Assembly: GCF_013836145.1 (NCBI RefSeq)
Contig: NZ_CP057483.1
Span: 4,318,173 to 4,382,172 of the forward strand
Direction of reading: 5' to 3'
DNA from: Citrobacter sp. RHB25-C09
GTDB lineage: Bacteria; Pseudomonadota; Gammaproteobacteria; Enterobacterales; Enterobacteriaceae
Length of the DNA stretch: 64,000 nt
Positions 50,925 through 60,972 of the stretch are shown one piece after another (position 1 is the first letter of the stretch; each line of letters begins with the position of its first letter). The notes beneath the pieces are model-generated. The model was given only the letters and a program-made list of their open reading frames with translations. It did no database searches and was not told the DNA's origin. The position numbers were made by a program, and so were the translations under genes.

Positions 50925-52541
50925 ATGTTTAAAAAGAACATTATTACCTCTGCCATTCTTTTAATGGCACCGTTCTCTTTTTCGTCATCGGTTTTAGCGA
51001 CGTCATTAACGGTTGAACAACGTCTGGAACAACTTGAACAAGCCCTGAAAGAGACACAAACCGAACTTAAAAAGTATAAAGACGAAGAAAACAAACGCAC
51101 TATTGCCTGGGCCTCCCAAAAACAGGAAAGCACCAGCGAAAAAGGCGTTGTTGAGAATCCGTTCCCTGCCCGTTCAGCCGCGAAACCCGAAGCCGTTTTG
51201 GTTAAAAATGAGAACAGTGGTGCTGGTGGCAACGAATCCATTTACTCCTCAATGACCATGAAGGATTTCAGTAAGTTTGTAAAAGATGAAATCGGCTTTA
51301 GCTATAACGGTTATTACCGTTCAGGTTGGGGGAGTGCTTCTCACGGTTCGCCGAAATCATGGGCTATTGGTTCGCTTGGCCGTCTGGGGAATGAATACTC
51401 AGGCTGGTTTGATTTGCAGTTAAAACAGCGGGTCTATAACGAGGGTAATAAGCGTGTTGACGCCATTGTCATGCTGGATGGTAATGTCGGTCAGCAATAC
51501 TCCACCGGCTGGTTTGGCGATAATGCAGGTAACGAGAACTATATGCAGTTCTCCGATCTTTACGTCAACGCCAAAGGCTTCTTGCCGTTTGCCCCTGACG
51601 CCGATTTTTGGGTGGGTAAACACGGTGCGCCGAAGATTGAAATCCAGATGCTGGACTGGAAAACGCAGCGCACCGATGCCGCTGCGGGTGTCGGTCTGGA
51701 AAACTGGCAGATGGGTCCCGGTAAAATTGATATCGCATTGGTTCGCGAAGATGTCGATAACTACGACCGCGCTTTAGCTAACAAGCAGCAAATTAATACC
51801 AACACCATTGATATGCGGTACAAAGATATTCCTTTGTGGGATAAGGCATCGTTAATGGTAAGCGGCCGTTACGTCGCGGCTAATCAAAGTGCATCAGAAA
51901 AATATAACCAGGATAATAATAATTTTTACCGCTGGAAAGATACCTGGATGGTGGGGACATCGTTAACCCAAAAATTTGATAAAGGCGGGTTTAACGAATT
52001 TTCCTTATTACTGGCTAATAACTCTATTGCAAGCAGCTTCTCGCGTTATGCCGGTTCAAGCCCCTATACGACCTTCAACGGTAAATATTATGGCGATCAT
52101 ACCAATGGGACGGCGGTGCGCTTAGCCTCTCAGGGCGAAGCCTATTTTGGTGATCATTTCATCGTCGCCAATGCGCTGGTCTATTCGTTTGGTAATGATG
52201 TCTATAGCTACGAAACGGGTGCACATACCGACTTTGAGTCTATTCGTGCCGTTGTACGCCCTGCCTATATTTGGGATCAGTATAACCAGACAGGCGTTGA
52301 GTTGGGTTATTTCACCCAGCAAAACAAAGATGTTGTGGGTAATAAATATTACGAATCCGGCTATAAAACAACGTTATTCCATACCTTCAAAGTTAATACC
52401 AGCATGCTGACATCTCGTCCGGAGATTCGTTTCTACGCGACATATATTAAAGCGGAAGATACGGATTTAGATAACTTCACCTTTGAAGATCAGAAAACCG
52501 ATCAGTTTGCATTGGGTGCGCAGGCTGAAATCTGGTGGTAA
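50925..52541 (+). CDS. bglH: Carbohydrate-specific outer membrane porin BglH
   Basis: This 538-residue LamB-family porin starts with a signal peptide, MFKKNIITSAILLMAPFSFS, likely cleaved after VLA. An N-terminal charged stretch (about residues 28-65, EQRLEQLEQALKETQ...) looks like a coiled coil, as in ScrY- and BglH-type porins. The rest is the beta barrel, ending ALGAQAEIWW with the aromatic C-terminus of outer membrane proteins. It admits beta-glucosides. It is 20 nt after bglB. Confidence 0.95.
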   Translation: MFKKNIITSAILLMAPFSFSSSVLATSLTVEQRLEQLEQALKETQTELKKYKDEENKRTIAWASQKQESTSEKGVVENPFPARSAAKPEAVLVKNENSGAGGNESIYSSMTMKDFSKFVKDEIGFSYNGYYRSGWGSASHGSPKSWAIGSLGRLGNEYSGWFDLQLKQRVYNEGNKRVDAIVMLDGNVGQQYSTGWFGDNAGNENYMQFSDLYVNAKGFLPFAPDADFWVGKHGAPKIEIQMLDWKTQRTDAAAGVGLENWQMGPGKIDIALVREDVDNYDRALANKQQINTNTIDMRYKDIPLWDKASLMVSGRYVAANQSASEKYNQDNNNFYRWKDTWMVGTSLTQKFDKGGFNEFSLLLANNSIASSFSRYAGSSPYTTFNGKYYGDHTNGTAVRLASQGEAYFGDHFIVANALVYSFGNDVYSYETGAHTDFESIRAVVRPAYIWDQYNQTGVELGYFTQQNKDVVGNKYYESGYKTTLFHTFKVNTSMLTSRPEIRFYATYIKAEDTDLDNFTFEDQKTDQFALGAQAEIWW

Positions 52542-52567
52542 GGGACAATTGATAAAGGATCATGGAT

Positions 52568-53737
<1,170 letters not shown>

Positions 53738-53740
53738 GAT

Positions 53741-53768
53741 AACCGGAGCCATGGGTATGGCTCCGGTT
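53741..53768 (+). terminator. Perfect 12-bp hairpin between yieL and yieK
   Basis: AACCGGAGCCAT and ATGGCTCCGGTT form a perfect stem with a GGGT loop, followed by only a short T-run (TTTT at 53767-53770, two of them in the stem) and then, 3 nt later, by the GGGAG ribosome binding site of yieK. It may be a weak terminator or a processing/stability element. Confidence 0.65.
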
Positions 53769-53783
53769 TTACGGGAGACGTTT

Positions 53784-54503
53784 ATGAAATTAATCGTAAC
53801 GAAAGACTACGAAGAAATGAGTCAGGTTGCGGCGCACCATTTGTTGGGGTATATGACGCAACCGCGAAGAGTGAATCTGGCGATTACCGCGGGCAGCACG
53901 CCAAAGAGAATGTATGAGTATCTGACTGAAGCGGTAAAAGGGAAGGGGTATTATCCGCAGGCCTATTTTTATAACTTTGATGAAATTCCATTCCGCGGCA
54001 AAGCAGGTGATGGAGTGACGATCACCAATTTACGTAATTTGTTTTTTACACCGGCAGAAATATCAGAAGAAAATATCCAGCAGTTAGACATTAATAACTA
54101 TAAACAACATGACGCCAAAATCGCGCAGGACGGCGGTCTGGATTTAGTGTTGATGGGGTTGGGGGCGGATGGCCATTTTTGTGGCAATTTACCCAATACC
54201 ACCCATTTCCACGACACAACGGTGGAATTTCCGATTAAAGGCAAAATGGTTGATATCGTAGCGCATGGTGAGCTTGGCGGTGATTTCTCTTTGGTGCCAG
54301 AGAGTTACGTGACGATGGGACCGAAAAGTATCATGGCGGCTAAAAACCTGATCGTCATCGTGAGTGGAGAAGCGAAAGCGCAAGCGCTAAAAAATATGCT
54401 TGAAGGGCCGGTCACAGAGCAAGTTCCGGCTTCTGTACTGCAACTTCATCCGTCATTGACGGTGATTGCCGATAAAGCTGCGGCGTCGCTGTTGAGCCAA
54501 TAA
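53784..54503 (+). CDS. yieK: YieK, glucosamine-6-phosphate deaminase-like protein
   Basis: The ATG at 53784 gives 239 residues, MKLIVTKDYEEMSQVAAHHL, with GGGAG 6 nt upstream; the longer frame from 53679 overlaps yieL and is not needed. The protein belongs to the NagB/RpiA/6-phosphogluconolactonase fold, with AITAGSTPKRMYEY for phosphate binding and LGADGHFCGNLP matching the NagB active-site segment. Substrate is unknown. Position after bglH and yieL suggests sugar-phosphate metabolism. Confidence 0.85.
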   Translation: MKLIVTKDYEEMSQVAAHHLLGYMTQPRRVNLAITAGSTPKRMYEYLTEAVKGKGYYPQAYFYNFDEIPFRGKAGDGVTITNLRNLFFTPAEISEENIQQLDINNYKQHDAKIAQDGGLDLVLMGLGADGHFCGNLPNTTHFHDTTVEFPIKGKMVDIVAHGELGGDFSLVPESYVTMGPKSIMAAKNLIVIVSGEAKAQALKNMLEGPVTEQVPASVLQLHPSLTVIADKAAASLLSQ

Positions 54504-54515
54504 TCGCGCTGTCTT

Positions 54516-54580
54516 GTAGGCCCGGCAGGCTGATGCCACCGGGCAGATCGCCGGATGGCGCTTACGCTTATCCGGCCTAC
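54516..54580. repeat. Two REP palindromes between yieK and yieH
   Basis: GTAGGCCCGGCAGGC...GCCACCGGGCA (54516-54545) and GCCGGATGGCGC...TATCCGGC (54550-54580) form a BIME between convergent genes. In E. coli cbrB and cbrC occupy this interval. Confidence 0.85.
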
Positions 54581-54600
54581 GCGATTATTTGGCTTTACTG

Positions 54601-55266
54601 TTAACGCGTGATATCCCAGCCGCGTGCTTTCCACAGTTCCGGCAACTGCGCCAGATCGGTAAAGGTCGTGACTTTTGGATGATCGATCGGTTTGTTGTGC
54701 GGGTCGGCACAGAAGTAAAACACCTCCATTCCGGCATCAATCCCCGCCTGCGCCCCCGCAGAAGAGTCATCTACCAGGATGCAATTCTCAACGTTAACGT
54801 TCATCGCTTTTGCCGCATGGAACATCAGAGCCGGATCTGGCTTCCAGCGCTGAATATCATAGCCGCTAAACAGCAAGTTTTCGAAATGGTGCAACATGCC
54901 GAGTTTACCGAGCGAGTGCTGCATTTTGCTGACCGGACCATTAGAGACGATGCACATTGGCACCTTCATACTGTCCACCAGCGCGTTTGCTCCGGCAATC
55001 ACTTCCAGTTCCGAGTCGAACAGGCGTGCGACCTCGGCGCGGTAGACGGGTTCTAAATCGGCTTTCGCCAACGTAACGCCCTGCTCCTCGTTAATGATAT
55101 CGATGATCTCGTATAGTTTTACGCCCTTGAAGCGTTTGAAGATTTCTTCGAGATCGAGCGTGATACCGAATTCCTGGAACATGGCGAGATACGCACGGGC
55201 ACAGATAACTTCACTGTCGACCAGCGTACCGTCACAGTCGAAAAATACCGCTTCAATTCCGGACAT
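54601..55266 (-). CDS. yieH: 6-phosphogluconate phosphatase YieH
   Basis: This 221-residue HAD-superfamily phosphatase starts MSGIEAVFFDCDGTLVDSEV; DCDGT holds the nucleophilic aspartate. A helical cap follows, then motif III and IV segments VDDSSAGAQAGIDAG. E. coli YieH acts on 6-phosphogluconate in vitro. It is monocistronic and divergent from adeP. Confidence 0.94.
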   Translation of the reverse strand: MSGIEAVFFDCDGTLVDSEVICARAYLAMFQEFGITLDLEEIFKRFKGVKLYEIIDIINEEQGVTLAKADLEPVYRAEVARLFDSELEVIAGANALVDSMKVPMCIVSNGPVSKMQHSLGKLGMLHHFENLLFSGYDIQRWKPDPALMFHAAKAMNVNVENCILVDDSSAGAQAGIDAGMEVFYFCADPHNKPIDHPKVTTFTDLAQLPELWKARGWDITR

Positions 55267-55432
55267 ACCTTTCCCTTTTCACTAGTTTATCGTTTACGTA
55301 CTGCGTGATCGTGAGACGCAATCGTTGCCGTATAAGCAAATTCAATGAAAAAAACATCGCACAATCGCCCCCTATTGTCGCATTTTGGTATAGGATAGCG
55401 ACGAATTTTCCCTCCTTGTTCGGAAATTGATA

Positions 55433-56770
55433 ATGAGTCAACAACACACAACCCAGACTTCTGGTCAGGGGATGCTGGAACGCGTGTTTAAACTGCGCGA
55501 ACATGGCACGACGGCACGCACCGAAGTGATCGCCGGTTTCACAACCTTCCTGACGATGGTGTACATCGTTTTTGTTAACCCGCAAATTTTGGGCGTTGCT
55601 GGCATGGACACCAGCGCCGTCTTCGTCACCACCTGTCTGATTGCCGCATTTGGTAGCATTCTGATGGGTCTGTTCGCTAACCTGCCGGTGGCGCTGGCTC
55701 CCGCGATGGGGCTGAATGCGTTCTTTGCGTTCGTGGTGGTCGGCGCAATGGGCCTGTCCTGGCAGGTCGGTATGGGCGCGATTTTCTGGGGTGCGGTCGG
55801 TTTGCTGCTGCTGACCATCTTCCGCGTGCGCTACTGGATGATTGCTAATATCCCGGTCAGCCTGCGTGTCGGCATTACCAGCGGTATCGGCCTGTTCATC
55901 GGCATGATGGGGCTAAAAAACGCGGGTGTGATCGTCGCGAACCCGGAAACGCTGGTGAGCATCGGCAACCTGACCTCTCACAGTGTACTGCTGGGCGTGC
56001 TGGGCTTCTTCATCATTGCGATCCTGGCCTCACGGAACATTCATGCTGCCGTACTGGTATCAATCATCGTGACCACCCTGCTGGGCTGGATGCTGGGCGA
56101 TGTTCACTACAACGGCATCGTCTCTGCGCCGCCGAGCGTCTCGACGGTCATTGGTCATGTCGACCTGGCGGGCTCGTTTAACATTGGTCTGGCTGGCGTC
56201 ATTTTCTCCTTCATGCTGGTTAACCTGTTTGATTCGTCCGGGACGCTGATCGGCGTAACCGATAAAGCCGGCCTGGCGGATGAAAAGGGTAAATTCCCAC
56301 GCATGAAGCAGGCGCTGTTTGTGGATAGCGTCTCGTCAGTTACCGGTTCGTTTATCGGTACCTCTTCCGTCACCGCCTATATTGAGTCTTCTTCCGGTGT
56401 GTCCGTGGGTGGGCGTACCGGTCTGACCGCCGTGGTTGTCGGCCTGCTTTTCCTGCTGGTTATCTTCCTGTCGCCGCTGGCGGGAATGGTGCCGGGCTAT
56501 GCGGCAGCCGGTGCGTTGATCTACGTGGGCGTGCTGATGACGTCCAGCCTTGCGCGCGTGAAGTGGGAGGATCTGACTGAATCCGTCCCGGCCTTTATCA
56601 CTGCGGTGATGATGCCGTTCAGCTTCTCAATTACCGAAGGGATTGCGCTGGGCTTTATTTCTTACTGCGTGATGAAAATCGGAACCGGACGCCTGCGTGA
56701 CCTCAGCCCGTGCGTGGTAGTGGTTGCCCTGCTGTTCGTGCTGAAGATCGTGTTCATCGACGCGCACTAA
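55433..56770 (+). CDS. adeP: Adenine permease AdeP
   Basis: This 445-residue AzgA-type NCS2 transporter starts MSQQHTTQTSGQGMLERVFK; the ATG at 55433 matches the E. coli start. Motifs include GFTTFLTMVYIVFVNP, ALAPAMGLNAFFAF and the carboxylate-containing NLFDSSGTLIGV segment. It imports adenine with protons. The 166-bp upstream region is shared with divergent yieH. Confidence 0.96.
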   Translation: MSQQHTTQTSGQGMLERVFKLREHGTTARTEVIAGFTTFLTMVYIVFVNPQILGVAGMDTSAVFVTTCLIAAFGSILMGLFANLPVALAPAMGLNAFFAFVVVGAMGLSWQVGMGAIFWGAVGLLLLTIFRVRYWMIANIPVSLRVGITSGIGLFIGMMGLKNAGVIVANPETLVSIGNLTSHSVLLGVLGFFIIAILASRNIHAAVLVSIIVTTLLGWMLGDVHYNGIVSAPPSVSTVIGHVDLAGSFNIGLAGVIFSFMLVNLFDSSGTLIGVTDKAGLADEKGKFPRMKQALFVDSVSSVTGSFIGTSSVTAYIESSSGVSVGGRTGLTAVVVGLLFLLVIFLSPLAGMVPGYAAAGALIYVGVLMTSSLARVKWEDLTESVPAFITAVMMPFSFSITEGIALGFISYCVMKIGTGRLRDLSPCVVVVALLFVLKIVFIDAH

Positions 56771-56781
56771 CTTTTCGCTGA

Positions 56782-56854
56782 TGCCGGATGGCGCTAACGC
56801 TTATCCGGCCTACGATCTGAACGTGCGGCCTGATAAGCGCAGCGCCATCAGGCA
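56782..56854. repeat. Two REP palindromes between adeP and chrR
   Basis: TGCCGGATGGCGC...CTTATCCGGC (56782-56813) and GCGGCCTGATAAGCGC...CGCCATCAGGC (56825-56854) form a BIME between convergent genes. Confidence 0.87.
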
Positions 56855-56873
56855 CATAGCGACTTTACTCTAT

Positions 56874-57440
56874 TTATGCTTTCACGCGCTGGATGTAATC
56901 GCCAAAGGCGGTGAGCTGACCGGTCAGGTGGTCCAGCGTGCTTTGATCAATCACTTCACCCGTTTGCGGGTCCACTTTGTTCTGGATCACGCCGCCCATA
57001 AATTCCGGTTTGTTCATTACCATCGCATCAAGGAATACCAGGATTTGGCGCAGGTGATACTGGCAGCGCGCGCCGCCAATGGCACCCATCGAACTGGTTT
57101 GAATCAGAACAGGTTTACCCGCCAGCGGTTGTTCGGGCAGGCGAGACAGCCAGTCGATGGCATTCTTCAGGCCCCCCGGCACTGAGTAGTTATATTCCGG
57201 CGTCACGATGACCACCCCATCCGCCTGGCGGATTTGTTCAGCCAGCGCTTCTACGCTTGCCGGAAAACCCTCTTCCTGCTGCATATCAGCATCGTAAAGC
57301 GGAATATCGGCGATGGACGGTAATGCTTTGACTTCCATTCCTGCGGGGGCAATTTTTGGCAGGGTACGGGCAACCATACCGTTAAAGGAACCCTTGCGTA
57401 GGCTTCCCAGTAACGTAACAACATTCAACGTTTCAGACAT
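56874..57440 (-). CDS. chrR: Quinone / chromate reductase ChrR (YieF)
   Basis: The ATG at 57440 gives 188 residues, MSETLNVVTLLGSLRKGSFN, as in E. coli. It is an NADPH-dependent FMN reductase: GSLRKGSFN binds the FMN phosphate and TPEYNYSVPGGLKNAIDW the isoalloxazine ring. It reduces quinones by two electrons, protecting against oxidative stress, and reduces chromate. It is 10 nt after yieE. Confidence 0.95.
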   Translation of the reverse strand: MSETLNVVTLLGSLRKGSFNGMVARTLPKIAPAGMEVKALPSIADIPLYDADMQQEEGFPASVEALAEQIRQADGVVIVTPEYNYSVPGGLKNAIDWLSRLPEQPLAGKPVLIQTSSMGAIGGARCQYHLRQILVFLDAMVMNKPEFMGGVIQNKVDPQTGEVIDQSTLDHLTGQLTAFGDYIQRVKA

Positions 57441-57450
57441 GGTGACTCCA

Positions 57451-58200
57451 TCAGTTATGCGTGTAAGATTTCGTCGCAGATAATTGCGCAAATCGCATCA
57501 GACGACCCGTAGGGGCATTCGCGCGGGTCTGGATATCAGGCAGGCTTTTCCAGCCTTGCTTACCATCAAACTCCCAAACCTGAAGTTTATCAATGGTTGG
57601 CGTAACCGCCACTGACCACACCAGCAACTCTTCAGCATCGCAGATAGCCTCTATCTGCGTAACATGTGCACATTTAAGACGGCCTGATCCCGGTAATAAC
57701 TGTAGCTCGCGAGGATCGTCATTGCGGACGTCACCGGTCAGTTTCAAAACGCTCTGGCGCAGGGTAATCATTTGAGCGCGCGCTTCCTCAGGATCGTTCT
57801 GCTTGCTGATCCACACGCTTTCGTTGCTGGAGAAGGTAGGAATTTCGGTGGTATGAGGCGAATGAAAAACGCGGGTGGCTCGCTGCAATTCCATATCCAG
57901 CCCACACACCCCTTCGGTTGTCAGAGCGACACCCACCATATTTCCCGCATAAGCGATGGAGAAACTGGGCAGCGATCTGTCGCGGAAAGCCGGTTTTCCT
58001 TTTGCCTGAAGTTCGATTTCTGGTAATTCCAGAGTGCCATACAGCATGCACATCAGCTCTGCGAGCAGCCCCCTGGAAGCCAGAAAGCGTGACTGTCGAT
58101 GAGGTGGCAGGTTTTGGGCTTCAAGGTGGCAAGATGACGGGAGACGGGAAGAAACCAGATGTCCCTCCGTTAATATCCCTCTGGCAAAATGTGTCGCCAT
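57451..58200 (-). CDS. yieE: 4'-phosphopantetheinyl transferase-family protein YieE
   Basis: This 249-residue protein starts MATHFARGILTEGHLVSSRL. The central GLDMELQRATRVFHS and later ISKQNDPEEARAQ segments correspond to the metal-binding D-x-E and W/F-x-x-K-E regions of Sfp-type transferases, here diverged. E. coli YieE activates a carrier protein poorly characterised so far. No NRPS/PKS or carrier protein gene is nearby. Confidence 0.9.
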   Translation of the reverse strand: MATHFARGILTEGHLVSSRLPSSCHLEAQNLPPHRQSRFLASRGLLAELMCMLYGTLELPEIELQAKGKPAFRDRSLPSFSIAYAGNMVGVALTTEGVCGLDMELQRATRVFHSPHTTEIPTFSSNESVWISKQNDPEEARAQMITLRQSVLKLTGDVRNDDPRELQLLPGSGRLKCAHVTQIEAICDAEELLVWSVAVTPTIDKLQVWEFDGKQGWKSLPDIQTRANAPTGRLMRFAQLSATKSYTHN

Positions 58201-58271
58201 TTTCGCTCCGTGATTAATGGTCAGTGATGGATGAAGAGATTATCATTTACGGAAATTATGGACAGGCTTAG

Positions 58272-58290
58272 TTGGCGAAAAGTTCGCCAA
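58272..58290. other. Operator-like inverted repeat upstream of yieE
   Basis: TTGGCGAA AAG TTCGCCAA is a perfect 8-bp inverted repeat with a 3-nt spacer, about 70 bp upstream of yieE on the minus strand. No bound regulator can be named. Confidence 0.5.
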
Positions 58291-58357
58291 AAGGGGCTGA
58301 ATTGCGCAACATTTACATTTCTTACGCCGCGTTGCATGTTTCTGGTTCAAAACCCGA

Positions 58358-58382
58358 GCCCGGTAAATGGCAGTTACCGGGC
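58358..58382 (-). terminator. Hairpin downstream of the DUF-type barrel gene
   Basis: GCCCGGTAA and TTACCGGGC form a 9-bp stem with a 7-nt loop 23 nt past the stop codon. The sequence after it on the minus strand is TCGGGTTTTG, so it is a plausible but weak terminator. Confidence 0.6.
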
Positions 58383-58404
58383 ATTAATCAGTCCCAAAAT
58401 TGGG

Positions 58405-59334
58405 TTATCGATTAACTGAGCGGGCAATACGCGTATAGGTATGCCTGACGCCGCGAATAGCGATGCTATAGGCCAGGATATTTTCCGGCAGCGCCATCCC
58501 CATATAGCCGGTGTCACCAATATGGTGAAGGTCGGCCCCTGCCATTTTACTCATGAGGGCAATCTGACGAATGGTCCCTTCATCCGCGCCTTCCTGAGAC
58601 GTACCAATGGCGGTCATCGCCAGAGCGCCGTGTTGATGAGCACACTCAATGAGGGAGGCCACTTTTTCCTGGCTCATACCAGGTATCGTGCCTGGTGCCG
58701 GAATAAGCACGATATCCGCACCCTGGCTGGCAAACCAGGCCACGTCTTTATCTGTGATAATTGCGCTTCCACTCTCACGCACGACGCCCGCACCGTGCAT
58801 TTTTCCAGTAATGATGATGGCGCTATCGCCAATTGCTTCCCGGATGGTTTTAACCGCCTTACCCAGAGCCTGGTTGCTCACGCCGTTATTGGGATTTCCC
58901 GTCAGCACCAGAATATGAGCCCCCATTTCCACGAGCTTGCGGGCATTTTCCGCCGTGGCTGCCCGACCTGGTTTCATTTTCCAGATATCGTCATGCGCAG
59001 TGGCAAATTCAGGATCAACAGCCTCGAGATTGACGCCCACAATACGCCCGGTCAAACGTTGCAGTTCGTGCAGCGTTTGCTCAGGTTTTGTATCAACAGG
59101 CATTCCCTGAATCCATGGGTTTTCGCTGTCGAACATATTGATCAGCAGAATATCCGCACCTTGTGAGGCGGCAAATTCAGCATTCGTCACATTACTCAGC
59201 AGTGGTTGGGTAATAGCGATCGTTTCGCTGACCATAACGCGACCTTCACTCGCGCGGATCGCATACATAAGCGCTGTTCTGTCCATTCGGGCAAAGTCAG
59301 ATGCGCAACAGTCCAATAAACGTTTTTGTTCCAT
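58405..59334 (-). CDS. Uncharacterised TIM-barrel-like protein (DUF7916-type)
   Basis: This 309-residue protein starts MEQKRLLDCCASDFARMDRT. It has alternating beta/alpha segments typical of a TIM barrel: GADILLINMFD, GRIVGVNLEA, GAHILVLTGNPNNGVS, SAIIITGKMHG, GADIVLIPAPGT, ALAMTAIGTSQEG and HHIGDTGYMGM. The GADI and GNPNNGV segments are reminiscent of PEP mutase/isocitrate lyase-like barrels, but I cannot assign a reaction. Similar proteins are often labelled haloacid dehalogenase-like or DUF7916 in enterics, though no HAD motif is present. E. coli K-12 has no copy; here it takes the place of tnaCAB-mdtL-yidZ. It appears to be monocistronic. Confidence 0.82.
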   Translation of the reverse strand: MEQKRLLDCCASDFARMDRTALMYAIRASEGRVMVSETIAITQPLLSNVTNAEFAASQGADILLINMFDSENPWIQGMPVDTKPEQTLHELQRLTGRIVGVNLEAVDPEFATAHDDIWKMKPGRAATAENARKLVEMGAHILVLTGNPNNGVSNQALGKAVKTIREAIGDSAIIITGKMHGAGVVRESGSAIITDKDVAWFASQGADIVLIPAPGTIPGMSQEKVASLIECAHQHGALAMTAIGTSQEGADEGTIRQIALMSKMAGADLHHIGDTGYMGMALPENILAYSIAIRGVRHTYTRIARSVNR

Positions 59335-59472
59335 ACACAGTTCACCTTGATTAAACGAGCGGCTTATCTATTGTGAACATCTTAGCTGCAAATGGCGCGC
59401 GGTAGACGCGGCACATTGTTTGAATTCACGAATGAACAGGATGTGTAGAGTAGCGTTCAGAAGGTTTAGAAG

Positions 59473-59506
59473 TAAAAACCCGCATTAACAGGCAGTTAAT
59501 GCGGGT
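59473..59506 (-). terminator. mnmE terminator
   Basis: ACCCGCATTAAC and GTTAATGCGGGT form a perfect 12-bp stem with a 5-nt loop, followed on the minus strand by TTTT. It lies 35 nt after the mnmE stop codon. Confidence 0.9.
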
Positions 59507-59508
59507 GA

Positions 59509-59520
59509 GTGAACGTTCAC
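59509..59520. other. 12-bp perfect palindrome after mnmE
   Basis: GTGAACGTTCAC is a perfect 12-bp palindrome between the mnmE stop and its terminator. It looks like an operator half-symmetry but lies in a 3' region, so its role is unclear. Confidence 0.4.
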
Positions 59521-59540
59521 GGACGTGGATGGACTAAAAC

Positions 59541-60905
59541 TTACTTACCGATACAGAAGCTCGAGAAAATCCGTCCCAGCAGGTCGTCGGAGGTAAATTC
59601 CCCGGTGATCTCGCTTAACGCCTGCTGAGCCAGGCGCAGCTCTTCGGCTAATAGCTCTCCTGCCCATGCGCCAAGCAGTTGCGCTTTGCCCTGCTGAAGA
59701 TGCTCTGCCGCCTCTGCCAGCGCCTGCAGGTGTCGGCGACGCGCAAGGAAGCCGCCTTCCATATTGGTGTCAAAGCCCATGCTCTGTTTGAGATGATTGC
59801 GCAACACGTCAACGCCTTCGCCGGTACGCGCGGACAGGCGAACCAGTGAGTGACCATTCACATCACTGATACCCAGCGTCTCGCCAGTGATATCCGCTTT
59901 GTTGCGCACCACGGTAATCGGCAGTTTTGCCGGCAGACGGGCAATAAAGTCCGGCCAGATTTCTGCCGGGTCAACGGCATCGGTCGTCGTGCCATCCACC
60001 ATAAACAGCACGCGATCCGCTTGCTCAATCTCCTGCCAGGCGCGTTCGATACCAATGCGCTCAACTTCGTCGCTGGCATCGCGCAGGCCTGCCGTGTCGA
60101 TGATGTGCAAAGGCATGCCGTCGATGTGGATATGCTCACGCAGCACGTCACGGGTGGTTCCTGCGATATCAGTGACAATCGCCGCTTCTCGACCCGCCAG
60201 CGCGTTCAGGAGGCTCGATTTGCCGGCATTGGGGCGTCCGGCAATCACTACCTTCATCCCTTCTCGCAGCAGGCTACCCTGGCGCGCTTCGGCGCGTACC
60301 GCATCAAGATCGGCAATGACGCCATTTAACTGCGCTTCGATTTTGCCGTCGGACAGAAAGTCGATCTCTTCGTCTGGAAAGTCAATAGCCGCTTCCACGT
60401 AGATGCGCAGATGAGTCAGCGCTTCCACAAGGTGATTAACCCGTGCGGAGAATGCGCCCTGGAGAGAGTTCAGCGCTGAGCGTGCTGCCTGTTCGGAACT
60501 GGCATCAATCAGATCGGAAATCGCTTCTGCCTGCGCTAAATCGAGCTTATCGTTGAGAAACGCGCGTTCAGAGAACTCACCCGGTTTGGCAATGCGCAGC
60601 CCCGGGAGGGTCAAAATGCGTTTTAACAGCAGGTCGAGAATCACCGGGCCGCCGTGTCCCTGCAACTCAAGGACGTCTTCGCCAGTGAACGAGTTCGGGC
60701 CGGGGAACCACAGCGCGATCCCCTGGTCCAGCGCGGTACCGTCAGCATCTTTGAACGGCAGGTAGTCGGCGTAACGGGGTTTGGGCAGCTTGCCCAACAC
60801 GGCTTCAGCAACCTCACGCGCCTTCAGGCCGGAGATGCGCAGAATACCCACGCCACCGCGTCCCGGTGGGGTTGCCTGGGCAACGATGGTGTCGTTATGG
60901 CTCAT
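59541..60905 (-). CDS. mnmE: tRNA modification GTPase MnmE
   Basis: The ATG at 60905 gives 454 residues, MSHNDTIVAQATPPGRGGVG, as in E. coli. An N-terminal folate-binding domain is followed by a helical domain with an inserted GTPase domain (P-loop GRPNAGKSS, switch region DIAGTTRD, NKAD). The C-terminus FCIGK carries the conserved cysteine. With MnmG it makes cmnm5U34 in tRNA wobble positions. Confidence 0.97.
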   Translation of the reverse strand: MSHNDTIVAQATPPGRGGVGILRISGLKAREVAEAVLGKLPKPRYADYLPFKDADGTALDQGIALWFPGPNSFTGEDVLELQGHGGPVILDLLLKRILTLPGLRIAKPGEFSERAFLNDKLDLAQAEAISDLIDASSEQAARSALNSLQGAFSARVNHLVEALTHLRIYVEAAIDFPDEEIDFLSDGKIEAQLNGVIADLDAVRAEARQGSLLREGMKVVIAGRPNAGKSSLLNALAGREAAIVTDIAGTTRDVLREHIHIDGMPLHIIDTAGLRDASDEVERIGIERAWQEIEQADRVLFMVDGTTTDAVDPAEIWPDFIARLPAKLPITVVRNKADITGETLGISDVNGHSLVRLSARTGEGVDVLRNHLKQSMGFDTNMEGGFLARRRHLQALAEAAEHLQQGKAQLLGAWAGELLAEELRLAQQALSEITGEFTSDDLLGRIFSSFCIGK

Positions 60906-60926
60906 GATATGTCTCTTAAATACCAA

Positions 60927-60953
60927 TAAAAAAAGGCGGTCAATCGACCGCCC
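60927..60953 (-). terminator. Terminator between yidC and mnmE
   Basis: On the minus strand GGCGGTC and GACCGCC form a 7-bp stem with a 4-nt loop followed by T7. It ends only 22 nt before the mnmE start, so it should reduce transcription from yidC into mnmE. Confidence 0.85.
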
Positions 60954-60972
60954 TGTCATTACTGTTCGTTTT

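Noticed and set aside
57451..58200. yieE as part of a secondary-metabolite cluster
   Set aside because: No NRPS, PKS or carrier protein gene occurs nearby; yieE is a conserved enterobacterial gene at this position.
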